A stretch of 64,000 bases of DNA from contig JBFHGJ010000001.1 of the NCBI GenBank assembly GCA_041583135.1, positions 88,132-152,131 on the forward strand, written 5' to 3'. Below are positions 24,260 to 33,036 of the stretch, one piece after another. The position numbers and the translations under genes are program-made. Below the pieces are notes generated by a model. The model did no database searches. It was not told where the DNA came from and was given only the letters and a program-made list of their open reading frames with translations. The stretch comes from JABSOG01 sp041583135. GTDB taxonomy: Bacteria; Pseudomonadota; Gammaproteobacteria; Enterobacterales; Alteromonadaceae. Position 1 is the first letter of the stretch. Each line of letters starts with the position of its first letter.

Positions 24260-25513
24260 ATGGCGTTAAAGGTCCTAGTGGTAGATGACTCCAGTTTTTT
24301 CCGGCGTCGAGTCAGCGATATTTTGAACCAAGACCCTGACCTTGAGGTGGTCGGCACCGCGGTTAATGGCAAAGAAGCGGTCGAAAAAGCGATAGAATTA
24401 AGGCCCGATGCCATTACCATGGATGTTGAAATGCCGGTGATGGATGGTATCACCTCGGTGCGGATGATCATGGAGCAGGCGCCAACGCCAATTTTAATGT
24501 TCTCATCATTGACCCATCAAGGGGCCAAGGCAACCTTTGATGCCCTTGATGCCGGTGCTCTAGATTTTTTGCCGAAAAAATTTGAAGACATTGCCAGAGA
24601 TAAAAAAGAAGCCAGCGAAACCTTGCAGCAAAGGGTTAAAGCCATTGCCCGCAAGCGCACGTTTTATCGTCCCAATCGTCCAGCACCTGCCGCAGCGCCA
24701 AGTTCGCCTACACGAACAAGTGCTTTTGATAGCAGCCGAACGCAGCTGCAATCAGGCACCGCAAGTACGCGGACGGTACGTGAAAGTGGCTTTAAAGCGC
24801 CTCCTAACGCCTCTGGTCTAGGGCGCTATAGCGCCGACAGAACGCGTACTCCAGCGGCTCCGATAGATAACGGCCTCAGAAAGCCGCTACGAGAAGAACC
24901 GGTTGCGCCACCAGCGCCCCGTAGCGCTGCGAGAAGTGGCGAGGTTAAGCTGTTGGCCATTGGTACTTCAACCGGTGGTCCTGTGGCATTACAAAAAATC
25001 TTGACGGCCTTGCCGAAGAACTACCCGCAACCGATTTTGTTGGTGCAGCATATGCCAGCGACTTTTACCGCCGCTTTTGCCGCACGTTTGAATTCCTTGT
25101 GTCGCATTACCGTCAAAGAGGCGGAAAACGGCGATGTTCTCAGACCCGGTGTGGCCTACTTGGCACCCGGTGGTACGCAGATGATGGTAGAAGGCTCGGC
25201 CGGCAACGCGAAATTACGGGTGCTGACCGATGACAGCCCCAGGATCACCTATAAACCCAGCGTCGATATTACCTTTGGCTCGGTTGCTAAGGTGTTTCAT
25301 GAAAAAGTGCTTGGGGTGATCTTAACCGGAATGGGCGCCGATGGCCGCGAAGGGTCGCGAATGCTGAAAAATGCCGGTTCGCGGATTTGGGCGCAAGATG
25401 AGCAAAGCTGCGTGGTCTATGGGATGCCACAAGCTGTCGCCAGCGCCGGTATCGCCGAATTGAGTCTGCCGCTAAATGACATTGCCGAAAGAATAATAAA
25501 AGAAACCACATAA
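24260..25513 (+). CDS. cheB: Chemotaxis methylesterase/deamidase CheB
   Basis: CheB is the response regulator that demethylates and deamidates receptors during adaptation. I use ATG 24260 (417 residues). The open frame upstream to 24227 begins inside the terminator. The receiver domain has Asp9/Asp10 and phospho-acceptor Asp55. A long Arg/Pro/Ala-rich linker (about 140-225) follows. The esterase domain shows the catalytic Ser in GTSTGGP, the His in 'LLVQHMPATFTAAF' and the Asp in 'LTGMGADGREG'. No cheR is seen in the window. Confidence 0.97.
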   Translation: MALKVLVVDDSSFFRRRVSDILNQDPDLEVVGTAVNGKEAVEKAIELRPDAITMDVEMPVMDGITSVRMIMEQAPTPILMFSSLTHQGAKATFDALDAGALDFLPKKFEDIARDKKEASETLQQRVKAIARKRTFYRPNRPAPAAAPSSPTRTSAFDSSRTQLQSGTASTRTVRESGFKAPPNASGLGRYSADRTRTPAAPIDNGLRKPLREEPVAPPAPRSAARSGEVKLLAIGTSTGGPVALQKILTALPKNYPQPILLVQHMPATFTAAFAARLNSLCRITVKEAENGDVLRPGVAYLAPGGTQMMVEGSAGNAKLRVLTDDSPRITYKPSVDITFGSVAKVFHEKVLGVILTGMGADGREGSRMLKNAGSRIWAQDEQSCVVYGMPQAVASAGIAELSLPLNDIAERIIKETT

Positions 25514-25519
25514 ACTGCC

Positions 25520-26314
25520 GTGAATATCTGGACCGTCGCAAATCAAAAAGGTGGGGTTGGTAAAACCACCACCACAGTCACCTTAGGTGGCCTTTTGGCT
25601 GCTCGCGGTCAGCGGGTGTTACTGGTCGATACCGACCCTCATGCATCTTTAACCTACTACTTTGGTATTGACTCAGAAGAACTAGAGCTCAGTGTGTATG
25701 AGCTGTTTATTCGTGGTAAGAAAATCACCAAAGAAGAGATTTTACAGTCACTTTGCCCCAGTGGTCTTGAGGGGTTAGATATTTTACCGGCCACGATGGC
25801 ACTGGCGACTTTAGATAGAGCCATGGGCAACCAAAGCGGCATGGGACTGATATTAGAGCGTGCCATCAAAAAGCTGGCCGAAGAATACGATTATGTTATT
25901 TTAGATTGTCCTCCGGTGCTTGGCGCTTTGATGGTCAATGCCATTGCCGCCTGTCAGCGGCTGCTGATCCCGGTGCAAACCGAGTTTTTGGCGCTAAAAG
26001 GGCTTGATAGAATGCTCAAGACCATGGATTTGATCCAAGTTTCTCAGACGAAGCACTATCAGTTTACCATTATTCCGACGATGTACGATAAACGCACCAA
26101 GGCGTCATTGTTGACCTATCGCAAGTTGGTAGAAATGTATGGCGGACATGTGTGGGCCGGTGTGATCCCGGAAGATACCAAGTTTCGTGATGCCAGCTTG
26201 GCGCAACAGCCGCCATCTGTCTATAGTCCTAGATCTAGAGGTGTTTTCGCCTATAATACGCTTTTGACCTATTTGTTGTCGTTAACCGAGGATGAGGTGA
26301 TCATCAGTGAGTAA
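25520..26314 (+). CDS. parC: ParA-like ATPase ParC, polar chemotaxis array placement
   Basis: This 264-residue ParA-family ATPase has the deviant Walker A KGGVGKTTTT at residues 10-19, 'LLVDTDPHASLTYYFG' and 'YVILDCPPVLGALMVNA'. In Vibrio the gene at this position, between cheB and a CheW-like gene, is ParC. It recruits the chemotaxis array to the old pole and helps segregate it. The symbol is shared with topoisomerase IV, which this is not. GTG start, 6 nt after cheB. It overlaps parP by 8 nt. Confidence 0.9.
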   Translation: MNIWTVANQKGGVGKTTTTVTLGGLLAARGQRVLLVDTDPHASLTYYFGIDSEELELSVYELFIRGKKITKEEILQSLCPSGLEGLDILPATMALATLDRAMGNQSGMGLILERAIKKLAEEYDYVILDCPPVLGALMVNAIAACQRLLIPVQTEFLALKGLDRMLKTMDLIQVSQTKHYQFTIIPTMYDKRTKASLLTYRKLVEMYGGHVWAGVIPEDTKFRDASLAQQPPSVYSPRSRGVFAYNTLLTYLLSLTEDEVIISE

Positions 26315-27017
26315 AAGTGGCTTTGCCAGTGAAAAAGTAATGCGTAACTATTTGAGCGCGTTATTGGTCGATGAAGATGAGACAGCCCTTGCTCAAGCCG
26401 ACAAAGAGAAATTGCGTCCAGTAGAGAAGTTACTGGAAAAGGTTAACGTCATAGAACAACCGCCCAAAGCGGTGCCTGTAGAGAAACAGGCGGTCACCAC
26501 GCCAGAACGGGTGTTGGATAAAGTTGAGCAGGCCGTTGCCAAAGAGCTCAGCAAAAAGGAATATCGCAGCGGCGAGTTTCAAGCGTTGTTTTTTGATGTG
26601 GCCGGTCTGACCGTCGCGGTGCCCTTGACTGAACTTGGCGGCATTCATCGTATGGACAAGCTCAACCAGCTGCCGGGTAAGCCCCCTTGGTTTATGGGCG
26701 TGATGCTACACCGCGAAGAAAAAATCAACGTGGTTAACAGTGCGCTTTGGGTGATGCCGGAAAAATATGATGAAAATATGGAAAATGAGCTGGATTATCA
26801 ATATATTATCATGCTCGATGACAGTAGGTGGGGGATCGCCTGCGGCGAATTGGTCAATACGGTGACCTTAAGCCAGGATGACGTCAAATGGCGGGAGCAG
26901 GCCGGTAGACGTCCATGGTTAGCCGGATTGATAAAAGAGCGAATGTGCGCTTTACTAGATGTAAGTGCCATGATAGAACTGCTCGAACAAGGTCAAGACA
27001 GCGGCACAGGGCTTTAA
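26307..27017 (+). CDS. parP: CheW-like array anchoring protein ParP
   Basis: The 236-residue protein has an N-terminal region with charged helices and Pro-rich linker, then a C-terminal CheW-like fold from about residue 90 ('FQALFFDVAGLTVAVPLTEL'). It ends with 'RPWLAGLIKERMCALLDV'. This is the architecture of Vibrio ParP, which binds ParC and CheA and holds the array at the pole. GTG 26307 overlaps the parC stop. It could be mistaken for a second CheW. The N-terminal extension and coupling to parC argue for ParP. Confidence 0.88.
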   Translation: MSKSGFASEKVMRNYLSALLVDEDETALAQADKEKLRPVEKLLEKVNVIEQPPKAVPVEKQAVTTPERVLDKVEQAVAKELSKKEYRSGEFQALFFDVAGLTVAVPLTELGGIHRMDKLNQLPGKPPWFMGVMLHREEKINVVNSALWVMPEKYDENMENELDYQYIIMLDDSRWGIACGELVNTVTLSQDDVKWREQAGRRPWLAGLIKERMCALLDVSAMIELLEQGQDSGTGL

Positions 27018-27102
27018 CACGTTGTTTTAAATGACCGACAAAGATGAATTAGGGCCATAATTGGCCGGTAATAGAAAAACCTCTTGCCAAGGAGCAAGCT
27101 CA

Positions 27103-27603
27103 ATGAGTCAAGACAGAATAGTTACAGCCAACAGCTCCGGCGGCAAAGCCGGCGACGAAGTATTGCAGTGGGTTACCTTTCGTTTAGAGAATGAAACTTA
27201 CGGCATTAACGTAATGCAGGTGCAAGAAGTGTTGCGTTATACCGATATCGCACCTGTCCCTGGGGCGCCAAGCTATGTGTTGGGGATCATAAACTTACGC
27301 GGTAATGTTGTCACAGTTATTGATACTCGCTCAAGATTCGGTTTGCCTTTTGCCGAGCATACCGACAGCACCCGTATCGTGATCATCGAAGCAGAAAAAC
27401 AAGTGATCGGTATTTTGGTCGATAGTGTTGCCGAGGTGGTTTACCTGCGCACCTCTGAAATTGACAATGCGCCAAATGTCGGTACCGAAGAAAGTGCAAA
27501 ATTCATTCAAGGCGTCAGCAACCGCGACGGTGAATTGTTGATCTTGGTGGATTTAAACAAACTGCTCGATGAAGAAGAGTGGGATGAAATTTCCGGTTTC
27601 TAA
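27103..27603 (+). CDS. cheW: Chemotaxis coupling protein CheW
   Basis: CheW bridges receptors and CheA in the array. ATG 27103 has AAGGAG at 27089-27094, while an in-frame TTG at 27061 has no ribosome site. The 166-residue product contains the two SH3-like subdomains with 'VLQWVTFRLENETYGINV', the conserved 'GIINLRGNVVTVIDTRSRFG' and 'IGILVDSVAEVVYL'. The C-terminus is acidic ('DEEEWDEISGF'). It lies 85 nt after parP. Confidence 0.97.
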   Translation: MSQDRIVTANSSGGKAGDEVLQWVTFRLENETYGINVMQVQEVLRYTDIAPVPGAPSYVLGIINLRGNVVTVIDTRSRFGLPFAEHTDSTRIVIIEAEKQVIGILVDSVAEVVYLRTSEIDNAPNVGTEESAKFIQGVSNRDGELLILVDLNKLLDEEEWDEISGF

Positions 27604-27648
27604 AGCCTTAATTAAACCCGGGGTCTAACTGGCCTCGGGTCAAACATC

Positions 27649-28041
27649 ATGCCTATATATCTTACCTATATTCCTCATGTCTTGGCCATTGTCGCTTTGG
27701 TTTGGCTGTTTATTTTGCGCAAACGCATTGCACAGATGGAGCAAAAACACACCCATCAGATGCAGCAGGTGACCAAGCAACTGGTGATCAGCCGTAGTGA
27801 AATCAAAGAGATCAGAGCCGCCGTACTCGGCCTTGGCAAAAAGGTGACCGGCCTTGAAACCGTGACCTATGAGGTGTCTGAAAAGCAAGAAGAAATGCAA
27901 CTGTTTGAACCTGACTCGAAGCTCTATTCAAGAGCGGTGAAAATGGTTGAACTCGGCGCCAACGTCGAGGAGATCATGGCCGAATGCGAGCTGCCTCAAG
28001 CCGAAGCGGAGCTGTTGGTGTCGTTGCACAAGGGGGCTTAG
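27649..28041 (+). CDS. DUF2802 family membrane-anchored coiled-coil protein
   Basis: This 130-residue protein has one N-terminal membrane helix ('VLAIVALVWLFILRKRIAQ') and a coiled coil rich in Gln, Glu and Lys. It ends in a short helix-turn-like segment ('KMVELGANVEEIMAECELPQAEAELLVSLHKG') that resembles a small DNA-binding or adaptor fold. Genes of the DUF2802 family sit in the same position between cheW and ccmA in Vibrio and Shewanella. No function is established to my knowledge. It is the last plus-strand gene before the convergent FlhB-domain gene. Confidence 0.85.
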   Translation: MPIYLTYIPHVLAIVALVWLFILRKRIAQMEQKHTHQMQQVTKQLVISRSEIKEIRAAVLGLGKKVTGLETVTYEVSEKQEEMQLFEPDSKLYSRAVKMVELGANVEEIMAECELPQAEAELLVSLHKGA

Positions 28042-28052
28042 CCCAAACCATT

Positions 28053-28079
28053 GATGGGCATTCGTGCCGATTGCCCATC
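28053..28079. terminator. Possible bidirectional terminator hairpin
   Basis: GATGGGCA (28053-28060) and TGCCCATC (28072-28079) form a perfect 8-bp stem with an 11-nt loop in the gap between the convergent DUF2802 and FlhB-domain genes. No T-tract follows on either strand, so termination would be factor-assisted. The position fits, the evidence is modest. Confidence 0.4.
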
Positions 28080-28148
28080 CTATTAACGGCAAAAATCATA
28101 GGTTGGTTGTTGTGGAGCAACACCGAACGCTCTACGCCCAACATTCAA

Positions 28149-28457
28149 TTAAGCCTTATAATCCACCTTATTGTGAATATTATTCCAGTTATCGGGGAAC
28201 TTGCCTTGTAGTACATAGGAAAAGGCGATGAGCTCGGCGATGATGACGTAGAGCTGTTTGGGAATGTTGTCGCCCAGCTCTAAGGTGGCGAGTAACTTTG
28301 ACAGTTCTTGGTCTTCGTGGACCATCACGCCGTGCTCTTTGGCGATTTCTATTATCTCTTGCGCCAGTTCACCATGGCCTTTGGCGACGACTTTAGGCGC
28401 GCCTTTGCCGCCGTCGTACTTGAGTCCTACCGCTGTCTTGTTGCTGTCATCTGCCAT
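28149..28457 (-). CDS. Stand-alone FlhB C-terminal domain (FlhX/FlhB2-like)
   Basis: This 102-residue protein aligns with the cytoplasmic part of FlhB after its cleavage site: 'AVGLKYDGGKGAPKVVAKGHG', 'EIAKEHGVMVHEDQELSKLL' and 'DNIPKQLYVIIAELIAFSYVLQ' match the corresponding FlhB segments. It lacks the membrane domain and the NPTH autocleavage motif. Such proteins can influence export specificity in place of the cleaved FlhB domain. The start follows the stop of the FliK-like gene by 1 nt, so the two are one minus-strand operon. Confidence 0.9.
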   Translation of the reverse strand: MADDSNKTAVGLKYDGGKGAPKVVAKGHGELAQEIIEIAKEHGVMVHEDQELSKLLATLELGDNIPKQLYVIIAELIAFSYVLQGKFPDNWNNIHNKVDYKA

Positions 28458-28458
28458 G

Positions 28459-30567
28459 TCATACCTTTATTTGTAAAAGACTGGTGAGCTTTCTGTTGTC
28501 GTTGTTTGACTGTATCTTACCGAGGGAGCTTTGGATCTTATCGACCTTCACCCCATGAAACACCAGCCTTTGCTCGAGGGTATCGCTGAATTTTTCGATT
28601 TGTCTCAGTGCCAGCGCTTTTTCAGCATACATTTGCATCGTCACTTCGCCTTCTTTGAGCTTGGCACTCACCAACATTTTGCCGAGGTCGCCTAGGTCAA
28701 AGGTGAGGTTGAGTTGCCAGATGCTCACTTTGTGGCCACCTTTTTTCGCCGTTTCTTCGTCTTCATTGATGGTTAAACTGAGTTCTTTTATCTCATCGTC
28801 AACTTTTAGTGGCATGGTGATGTTGAGCTGCGGGTTGCCGTCGAGTTTTTTCTCGGCGTTTTCCAGTTGCTGATGACGCATCGTCGAACCTAAGCCCACT
28901 AAGGAGCGTAACGAGCCGCTACTTTGGTCTGACTGAGCGAGACTGGCCGTTAGCGTCTTCATGTTTTTGGGGCTCTTGTCGTCTTTATCGACCTGACCTT
29001 TTAGCAAAGCCGTTAGCTGCTGTATGACTTGGGGTGTCACCTTGGCGTCGCTTTGCACCAATTTGGCGCCAAACAGCAGCTGTAGCGCATTGGCGATGGC
29101 ATTGGCAGGTGTCGGTTGAGGCTGCGGGTTGACCGTGGTCGGATTAAAATTGACGATGGTGCCGAGTATGTTGGCAATGCGTTTGTCGGTGAGTGGGGTG
29201 TTGTGGTCGGGAATGCTGTTGCGTAGCTCGCTGAGGATTTGTTTTAGTTCGGGTAATTTTGGCGTAGCTTGCAAATCATCACCGCCTTTGGCTTGTGCCG
29301 GGGGTTGCTGAGCGAGCTGCTTTTCAATGGCACTTAAGTTTTTCAGCCCCTCAGACCAATCGATTTTTTTCGGCAATAACAGTCTCACTAACGGCTCTAT
29401 CAGCTTGTCGAGGGCTTGTTTTTGCTCCACCCGATTGGCGACTACCTCTTGGTTCATCGGCATTGGGGCGATTTTATTGCCGGGGTCCAGCTGTTTGGCC
29501 GCTGCTATCAGGGGGTTATCGGTCTGCCCTTTGAGTGATCCGAGGTTGACTTTAGCCGTCTCGCTGGCAGCGGGTTGAGGTTGGGTTTTGTCAGCGCGAT
29601 CATTGCTTGGCGCAGGGTCGGCAGACACTCGGCCAAGGGCTGCTTTAATGGCTGGGGTAAGCGTCTCTTTGCTAAGGGGGAGTGTGGCGAGTATTTTGGC
29701 GTCAGTGGCTTTTAGCTGTGGTGTTTGTGTGTTTGTATCGGTAGCGGTCAGGGCAAGACTCAGTTGACGTTGGCTTAAGGCGCTAATATTGGCAGTGGTG
29801 TTAGCACTTACTTTGTTTGGCAGTTGCACCACTTGGCCTTGTGGTAAGACAATCTTACTGGGGGACTGTGGTTTGGCTTCGACCTTGACCGCCATTGGCT
29901 GACCTTGGGTATGCGATTGGCTGATGGCTTGTTTGACTATCGCTTGTGCTTTATCTGCGGTCAGTGGTATTTGGCCGCTGACTTTAGTGCCAGAGGGGGA
30001 TTGCGCTTGTAGCGCTAGGGTCATTTTGCCGTTTGTACTTGATATGGTGACTTTTACCGGTTGCTTTGCGCTGAGCTTGGCGGCCAACTCTGGTGGTAGT
30101 TTAATGGGGGTATTTAAACCCGGAAGTTGCAGCGACGGGGTCTTGCTTTGACCATCAAGCACGACGGTCGCGGTGGTTTGTACACTGCCGCCGGGCTGGG
30201 CTTGATATTGCTTATTTAACGTCAACAGCGAAACGATTTGGGCGTCGCTCAGATTGACTTTCACGGTACTGATGGCCTGTTGGTTTTGTCCTTGAAAAAA
30301 CTGCACCACCGGTTGGCCGTTTTTATTCAGTGTGACGGCCACCTGATAGTTTTGTCCCGGCCGTATTTGGTTTGGCAGTTGTGGTAGCGGCTGATTGACG
30401 ACCTGCTGGCCGATATTGATGCTCAGCTGCGCGCTTTGTTTGGAGAGAATCTCAACCCGTGCATTGTACATTTGCCCCATTTGGATCTTAATCGCGCCAA
30501 GCTCTGCATTGGTGGCTTTGGCCCCTGACGAGGCGAGGTTGGGCATGGGCAAATTGAAGTTGGGCAT
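28459..30567 (-). CDS. FliK-like hook-length control domain protein
   Basis: The 702-residue protein is Gln/Lys/Ala/Pro-rich and low-complexity over most of its length. It has a conserved C-terminal region (about 580-700) containing 'QLNLTFDLGDLGKMLVSAKL' and 'EQRLVFHGVKVDKIQ', the pattern of a FliK-type hook-control domain. Middle repeats of 'QLP', 'LPG' and 'KVT' type may form a ruler. It precedes the stand-alone FlhB domain gene with only 1 nt between them, so a functional pair is likely. It is a different protein from FliK at 7160. Its divergent neighbour is ccmA, 121 nt away. Confidence 0.8.
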   Translation of the reverse strand: MPNFNLPMPNLASSGAKATNAELGAIKIQMGQMYNARVEILSKQSAQLSINIGQQVVNQPLPQLPNQIRPGQNYQVAVTLNKNGQPVVQFFQGQNQQAISTVKVNLSDAQIVSLLTLNKQYQAQPGGSVQTTATVVLDGQSKTPSLQLPGLNTPIKLPPELAAKLSAKQPVKVTISSTNGKMTLALQAQSPSGTKVSGQIPLTADKAQAIVKQAISQSHTQGQPMAVKVEAKPQSPSKIVLPQGQVVQLPNKVSANTTANISALSQRQLSLALTATDTNTQTPQLKATDAKILATLPLSKETLTPAIKAALGRVSADPAPSNDRADKTQPQPAASETAKVNLGSLKGQTDNPLIAAAKQLDPGNKIAPMPMNQEVVANRVEQKQALDKLIEPLVRLLLPKKIDWSEGLKNLSAIEKQLAQQPPAQAKGGDDLQATPKLPELKQILSELRNSIPDHNTPLTDKRIANILGTIVNFNPTTVNPQPQPTPANAIANALQLLFGAKLVQSDAKVTPQVIQQLTALLKGQVDKDDKSPKNMKTLTASLAQSDQSSGSLRSLVGLGSTMRHQQLENAEKKLDGNPQLNITMPLKVDDEIKELSLTINEDEETAKKGGHKVSIWQLNLTFDLGDLGKMLVSAKLKEGEVTMQMYAEKALALRQIEKFSDTLEQRLVFHGVKVDKIQSSLGKIQSNNDNRKLTSLLQIKV

Positions 30568-30688
30568 ACACTGGGCGTTTGGCTGCTGTCTTCCTTCTAT
30601 ATTAGGCGATTATGGCGGTGCAGGCTATAGCCCAGTTGTCGCTTGCTGTGGTATCATGCGCCGCAATTTTGATTAAAGGCCGAATTTC

Positions 30689-31318
30689 TTGTCCGTTGAG
30701 TTAAGTGTTGACAATCTAAGTTGTATTAGACAGGACCGCTGTCTGTTCGAACAGCTGAGCTTTTCTCTTAAAAGTGGCGACATTATGCAGGTTGCCGGGC
30801 CTAACGGTGCGGGTAAATCATCACTTCTTCGTATTCTCGCCGGTTTTCTCACTCCCCATTCGGGTCAGGTGTGCTATCAAGGGCAGACTGTGGATAAGCA
30901 GCGCCTTGAATTTAACGACGATCTATTGTTTATCGGCCATAAAGCCGGGGTCAATGGTCATTTAAGTGCCTTTGAAAATCTGCAATATTGGGTTGATACC
31001 CATGGCTGTGTCGATGAGCACGACCCCTACTCTCTGCTGGGGCGGCTGGGGCTGGTTGGACTGGAAGATGTGGCCGTCAGTCAACTTTCCGCCGGTCAAC
31101 AACGTAAGGTGGCTTTGGCGCGGTTGTGGTTGTCAAAGGCTAGGATTTGGATCTTAGATGAGCCTTTTACGGCCATCGACGCCTCTGGGGTCAAGGGACT
31201 ACAGCGGCGCTTCGAGCAGTTTTTGGCAAGTGGCGGCATGATTGTGCTGACAACCCATCAAGATTTGACCATGAACTTTCCATCGTTACAGCAATTGCGC
31301 TTGGAGTATCGGTTTTAG
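30689..31318 (+). CDS. ccmA: Cytochrome c maturation ATPase CcmA
   Basis: CcmA is the ABC ATPase that, with CcmB, CcmC and CcmD, releases holo-CcmE after heme loading. The 209-residue protein has Walker A GPNGAGKSS, signature 'LSAGQQRKVALARL' and Walker B 'IWILDEPFTAID'. The start is TTG 30689 with AAAGG 9 nt upstream, and no ATG fits better. It opens a complete ccm operon. The 121-nt gap to the divergent FliK-like gene should hold promoters for both, but I could not identify a convincing one. Confidence 0.97.
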   Translation: MSVELSVDNLSCIRQDRCLFEQLSFSLKSGDIMQVAGPNGAGKSSLLRILAGFLTPHSGQVCYQGQTVDKQRLEFNDDLLFIGHKAGVNGHLSAFENLQYWVDTHGCVDEHDPYSLLGRLGLVGLEDVAVSQLSAGQQRKVALARLWLSKARIWILDEPFTAIDASGVKGLQRRFEQFLASGGMIVLTTHQDLTMNFPSLQQLRLEYRF

Positions 31319-31321
31319 CCT

Positions 31322-31996
31322 ATGTTGAGTTATAGTCAAAGCTTTGTCGCGACGCTAAAGCGTGATCTGAAGTTAGCACTCAGGCAGCCGGTCGATGTGG
31401 TCAATCCGCTGTTTTTCTTTGTGTTGGTCATTGTGCTGTTCCCCATCGGCATTGGACCGGAGCCTAATTTGTTACAACGTATTTCACCAGGGGTGATTTG
31501 GGTGGCTGCATTGCTGGCAACTTTGCTTGGCGCCGAGAAGTTGTTTAAAGAAGATCATCACGATGGAACACTCGAACAAGTGGTGCTCTCACCTGTGCCT
31601 ATGTCTTTGTATGTACTGGCAAAAATCTCTGCACACTGGCTTTTAAGTGCACTGCCTTTGTTGCTGGTATCGCCGCTTTTGGCGGCCTTTCTCAATATTA
31701 ATGCCTCGGGGCTGGTCGCAGTCGCTTTAACTTTGCTTGTCGCCACGCCTCTGTTAAGTATAATTGCTGCCATTGGCGCGGCATTGACGGTGGGTTTGCA
31801 AAAAGGCGGCGTATTGATCAGTTTGTTGGTATTGCCTTTGAATATCCCGGTGCTTATTTTTGCCACTTCTGCGGTGGACATTGCCATTGCCGGTTATGGC
31901 TATAGTGGACAGCTGGCCATTTTGGCGGCGATGCTGGTACTGGCCTTACTCGGCGGCCCAAAAGCCATATCGGCGGCGCTTAAGGTCAGCGTTTAG
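31322..31996 (+). CDS. ccmB: Heme exporter membrane protein CcmB
   Basis: CcmB is the membrane partner of the CcmA ATPase in the CcmABCD complex. The 224-residue protein has six predicted membrane segments. It carries the family-typical 'RQPVDVVNPLFFFVLVIVLF' near the N-terminus, 'GVIWVAALLATLLGAEKLF' and 'DGTLEQVVLSP', and it ends in a hydrophobic segment. It begins 3 nt after the ccmA stop, so the two subunits are made together. Confidence 0.97.
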   Translation: MLSYSQSFVATLKRDLKLALRQPVDVVNPLFFFVLVIVLFPIGIGPEPNLLQRISPGVIWVAALLATLLGAEKLFKEDHHDGTLEQVVLSPVPMSLYVLAKISAHWLLSALPLLLVSPLLAAFLNINASGLVAVALTLLVATPLLSIIAAIGAALTVGLQKGGVLISLLVLPLNIPVLIFATSAVDIAIAGYGYSGQLAILAAMLVLALLGGPKAISAALKVSV

Positions 31997-32063
31997 TCCA
32001 AGGCACACCGCGGTTTTTATGTGCTTGAATTTATGAATGATTTATCCATCAAGGCGGTTTGAT

Positions 32064-32822
32064 ATGTGGAAATGGTTGCACCCTTTTGCCAAGTCTGAGC
32101 GTTGCTATCAATTGTGTCATCAACTGGCGCCATGGTTTGGTTTGCTGGGATTGGTGCTGATCGTCATCGGTACTATCTGGGGCATGGCTTATGCGCCGAT
32201 GGACTATCAACAGGGCAATAGTTTTAGGATCATCTACATCCATGTTCCGGCAGCGATGCTGTCGATGGGCATTTACCTCTCTATGGCCATTGCCGCTTTT
32301 GTTGCGATGGTGTGGCAGATCAAATTATCCGAAACCTACATTATCGCCGTGGCACCTGTCGGCATCGCCTTTACAATGGTGGCGCTGTTTACCGGCGCGG
32401 TATGGGGCAAGCCGATGTGGGGCGCGTGGTGGGTATGGGATGCCAGACTCACCTCTGAGTTGATTTTGTTGTTTCTGTATATTGGTATTTTGTCTTTATA
32501 CAATGCCTTTGAAGATTCCGCTGCGGCCGGTAAGGCGACTTGTATTTTAACCTTGGTCGGGTCGGTTAACTTGCCGATCATTCATTATTCGGTGGAATGG
32601 TGGAATACGTTGCACCAAGGAGCAACCCTAACGAAAGGGGCTATCACCATGGATATGGGGATCCCACTGGTTATCAATATCTTTGGCTTTGGTTTTTTTG
32701 TCGCTTATGTCAGCTGTATCCGTATGGCCAATGAAATTGTCGAGCGTGAAAAACATCGTCCTTGGGTAAGGGATATGTTTAGCCACACCACACCAAGTAT
32801 AAATCAGACCAAAGGTGCCTGA
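32064..32822 (+). CDS. ccmC: Heme-handling protein CcmC
   Basis: CcmC transfers heme to the chaperone CcmE in the periplasm. I use ATG 32064 (252 residues), preceded by AAGG. ATG 32037 is in frame but has a weaker site. Six membrane helices are visible. The tryptophan-rich WWD motif appears as 'WGAWWVWDARLTSELILLF', flanked by conserved His residues ('IHVPAAMLS' before it and 'HYSVEWWNTLHQGAT' after). It is the third gene of the ccm operon and its stop lies 1 nt before ccmD. Confidence 0.97.
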   Translation: MWKWLHPFAKSERCYQLCHQLAPWFGLLGLVLIVIGTIWGMAYAPMDYQQGNSFRIIYIHVPAAMLSMGIYLSMAIAAFVAMVWQIKLSETYIIAVAPVGIAFTMVALFTGAVWGKPMWGAWWVWDARLTSELILLFLYIGILSLYNAFEDSAAAGKATCILTLVGSVNLPIIHYSVEWWNTLHQGATLTKGAITMDMGIPLVINIFGFGFFVAYVSCIRMANEIVEREKHRPWVRDMFSHTTPSINQTKGA

Positions 32823-32823
32823 T

Positions 32824-33036
32824 ATGCAGTTTGAATCTTTTGCCGATTTTATTGATATGGGTGGCTATGGCTTTTATGTCTGGCTGGCGTTTGCCTTTAC
32901 CCTGATAGTGTATGTTGGTCTGATGGTGATGAGCCTGCGCAGACAAAAGCAACTGCAAAAGGAAGTGACCACCATGCTCGATAGAGAGCAGCGTATTAAA
33001 CAAGCCAAACAAGCGGGGGCCTCTGATCTGTTATGA
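32824..33036 (+). CDS. ccmD: Heme exporter small protein CcmD
   Basis: CcmD is a small single-span protein that supports release of holo-CcmE from CcmC. ATG 32824 follows AAAGG by 8 nt and gives 70 residues starting 'MQFESFADFIDMGGYGFYVW', the usual CcmD beginning. An in-frame GTG 9 nt earlier is less likely. After one membrane helix comes a basic cytoplasmic tail. The stop overlaps the ccmE start. Confidence 0.95.
   Translation: MQFESFADFIDMGGYGFYVWLAFAFTLIVYVGLMVMSLRRQKQLQKEVTTMLDREQRIKQAKQAGASDLL

Noticed and set aside
25520..26314. ParC as topoisomerase IV subunit A
   Set aside because: The sequence is a ParA-family ATPase of 264 residues with a deviant Walker A motif. Only the gene name is shared.
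27613..27641. Terminator after cheW (ACCCGGGG...CCTCGGGT)
   Set aside because: The stem is imperfect, the loop long and there is no T-tract. The DUF2802 gene follows closely.
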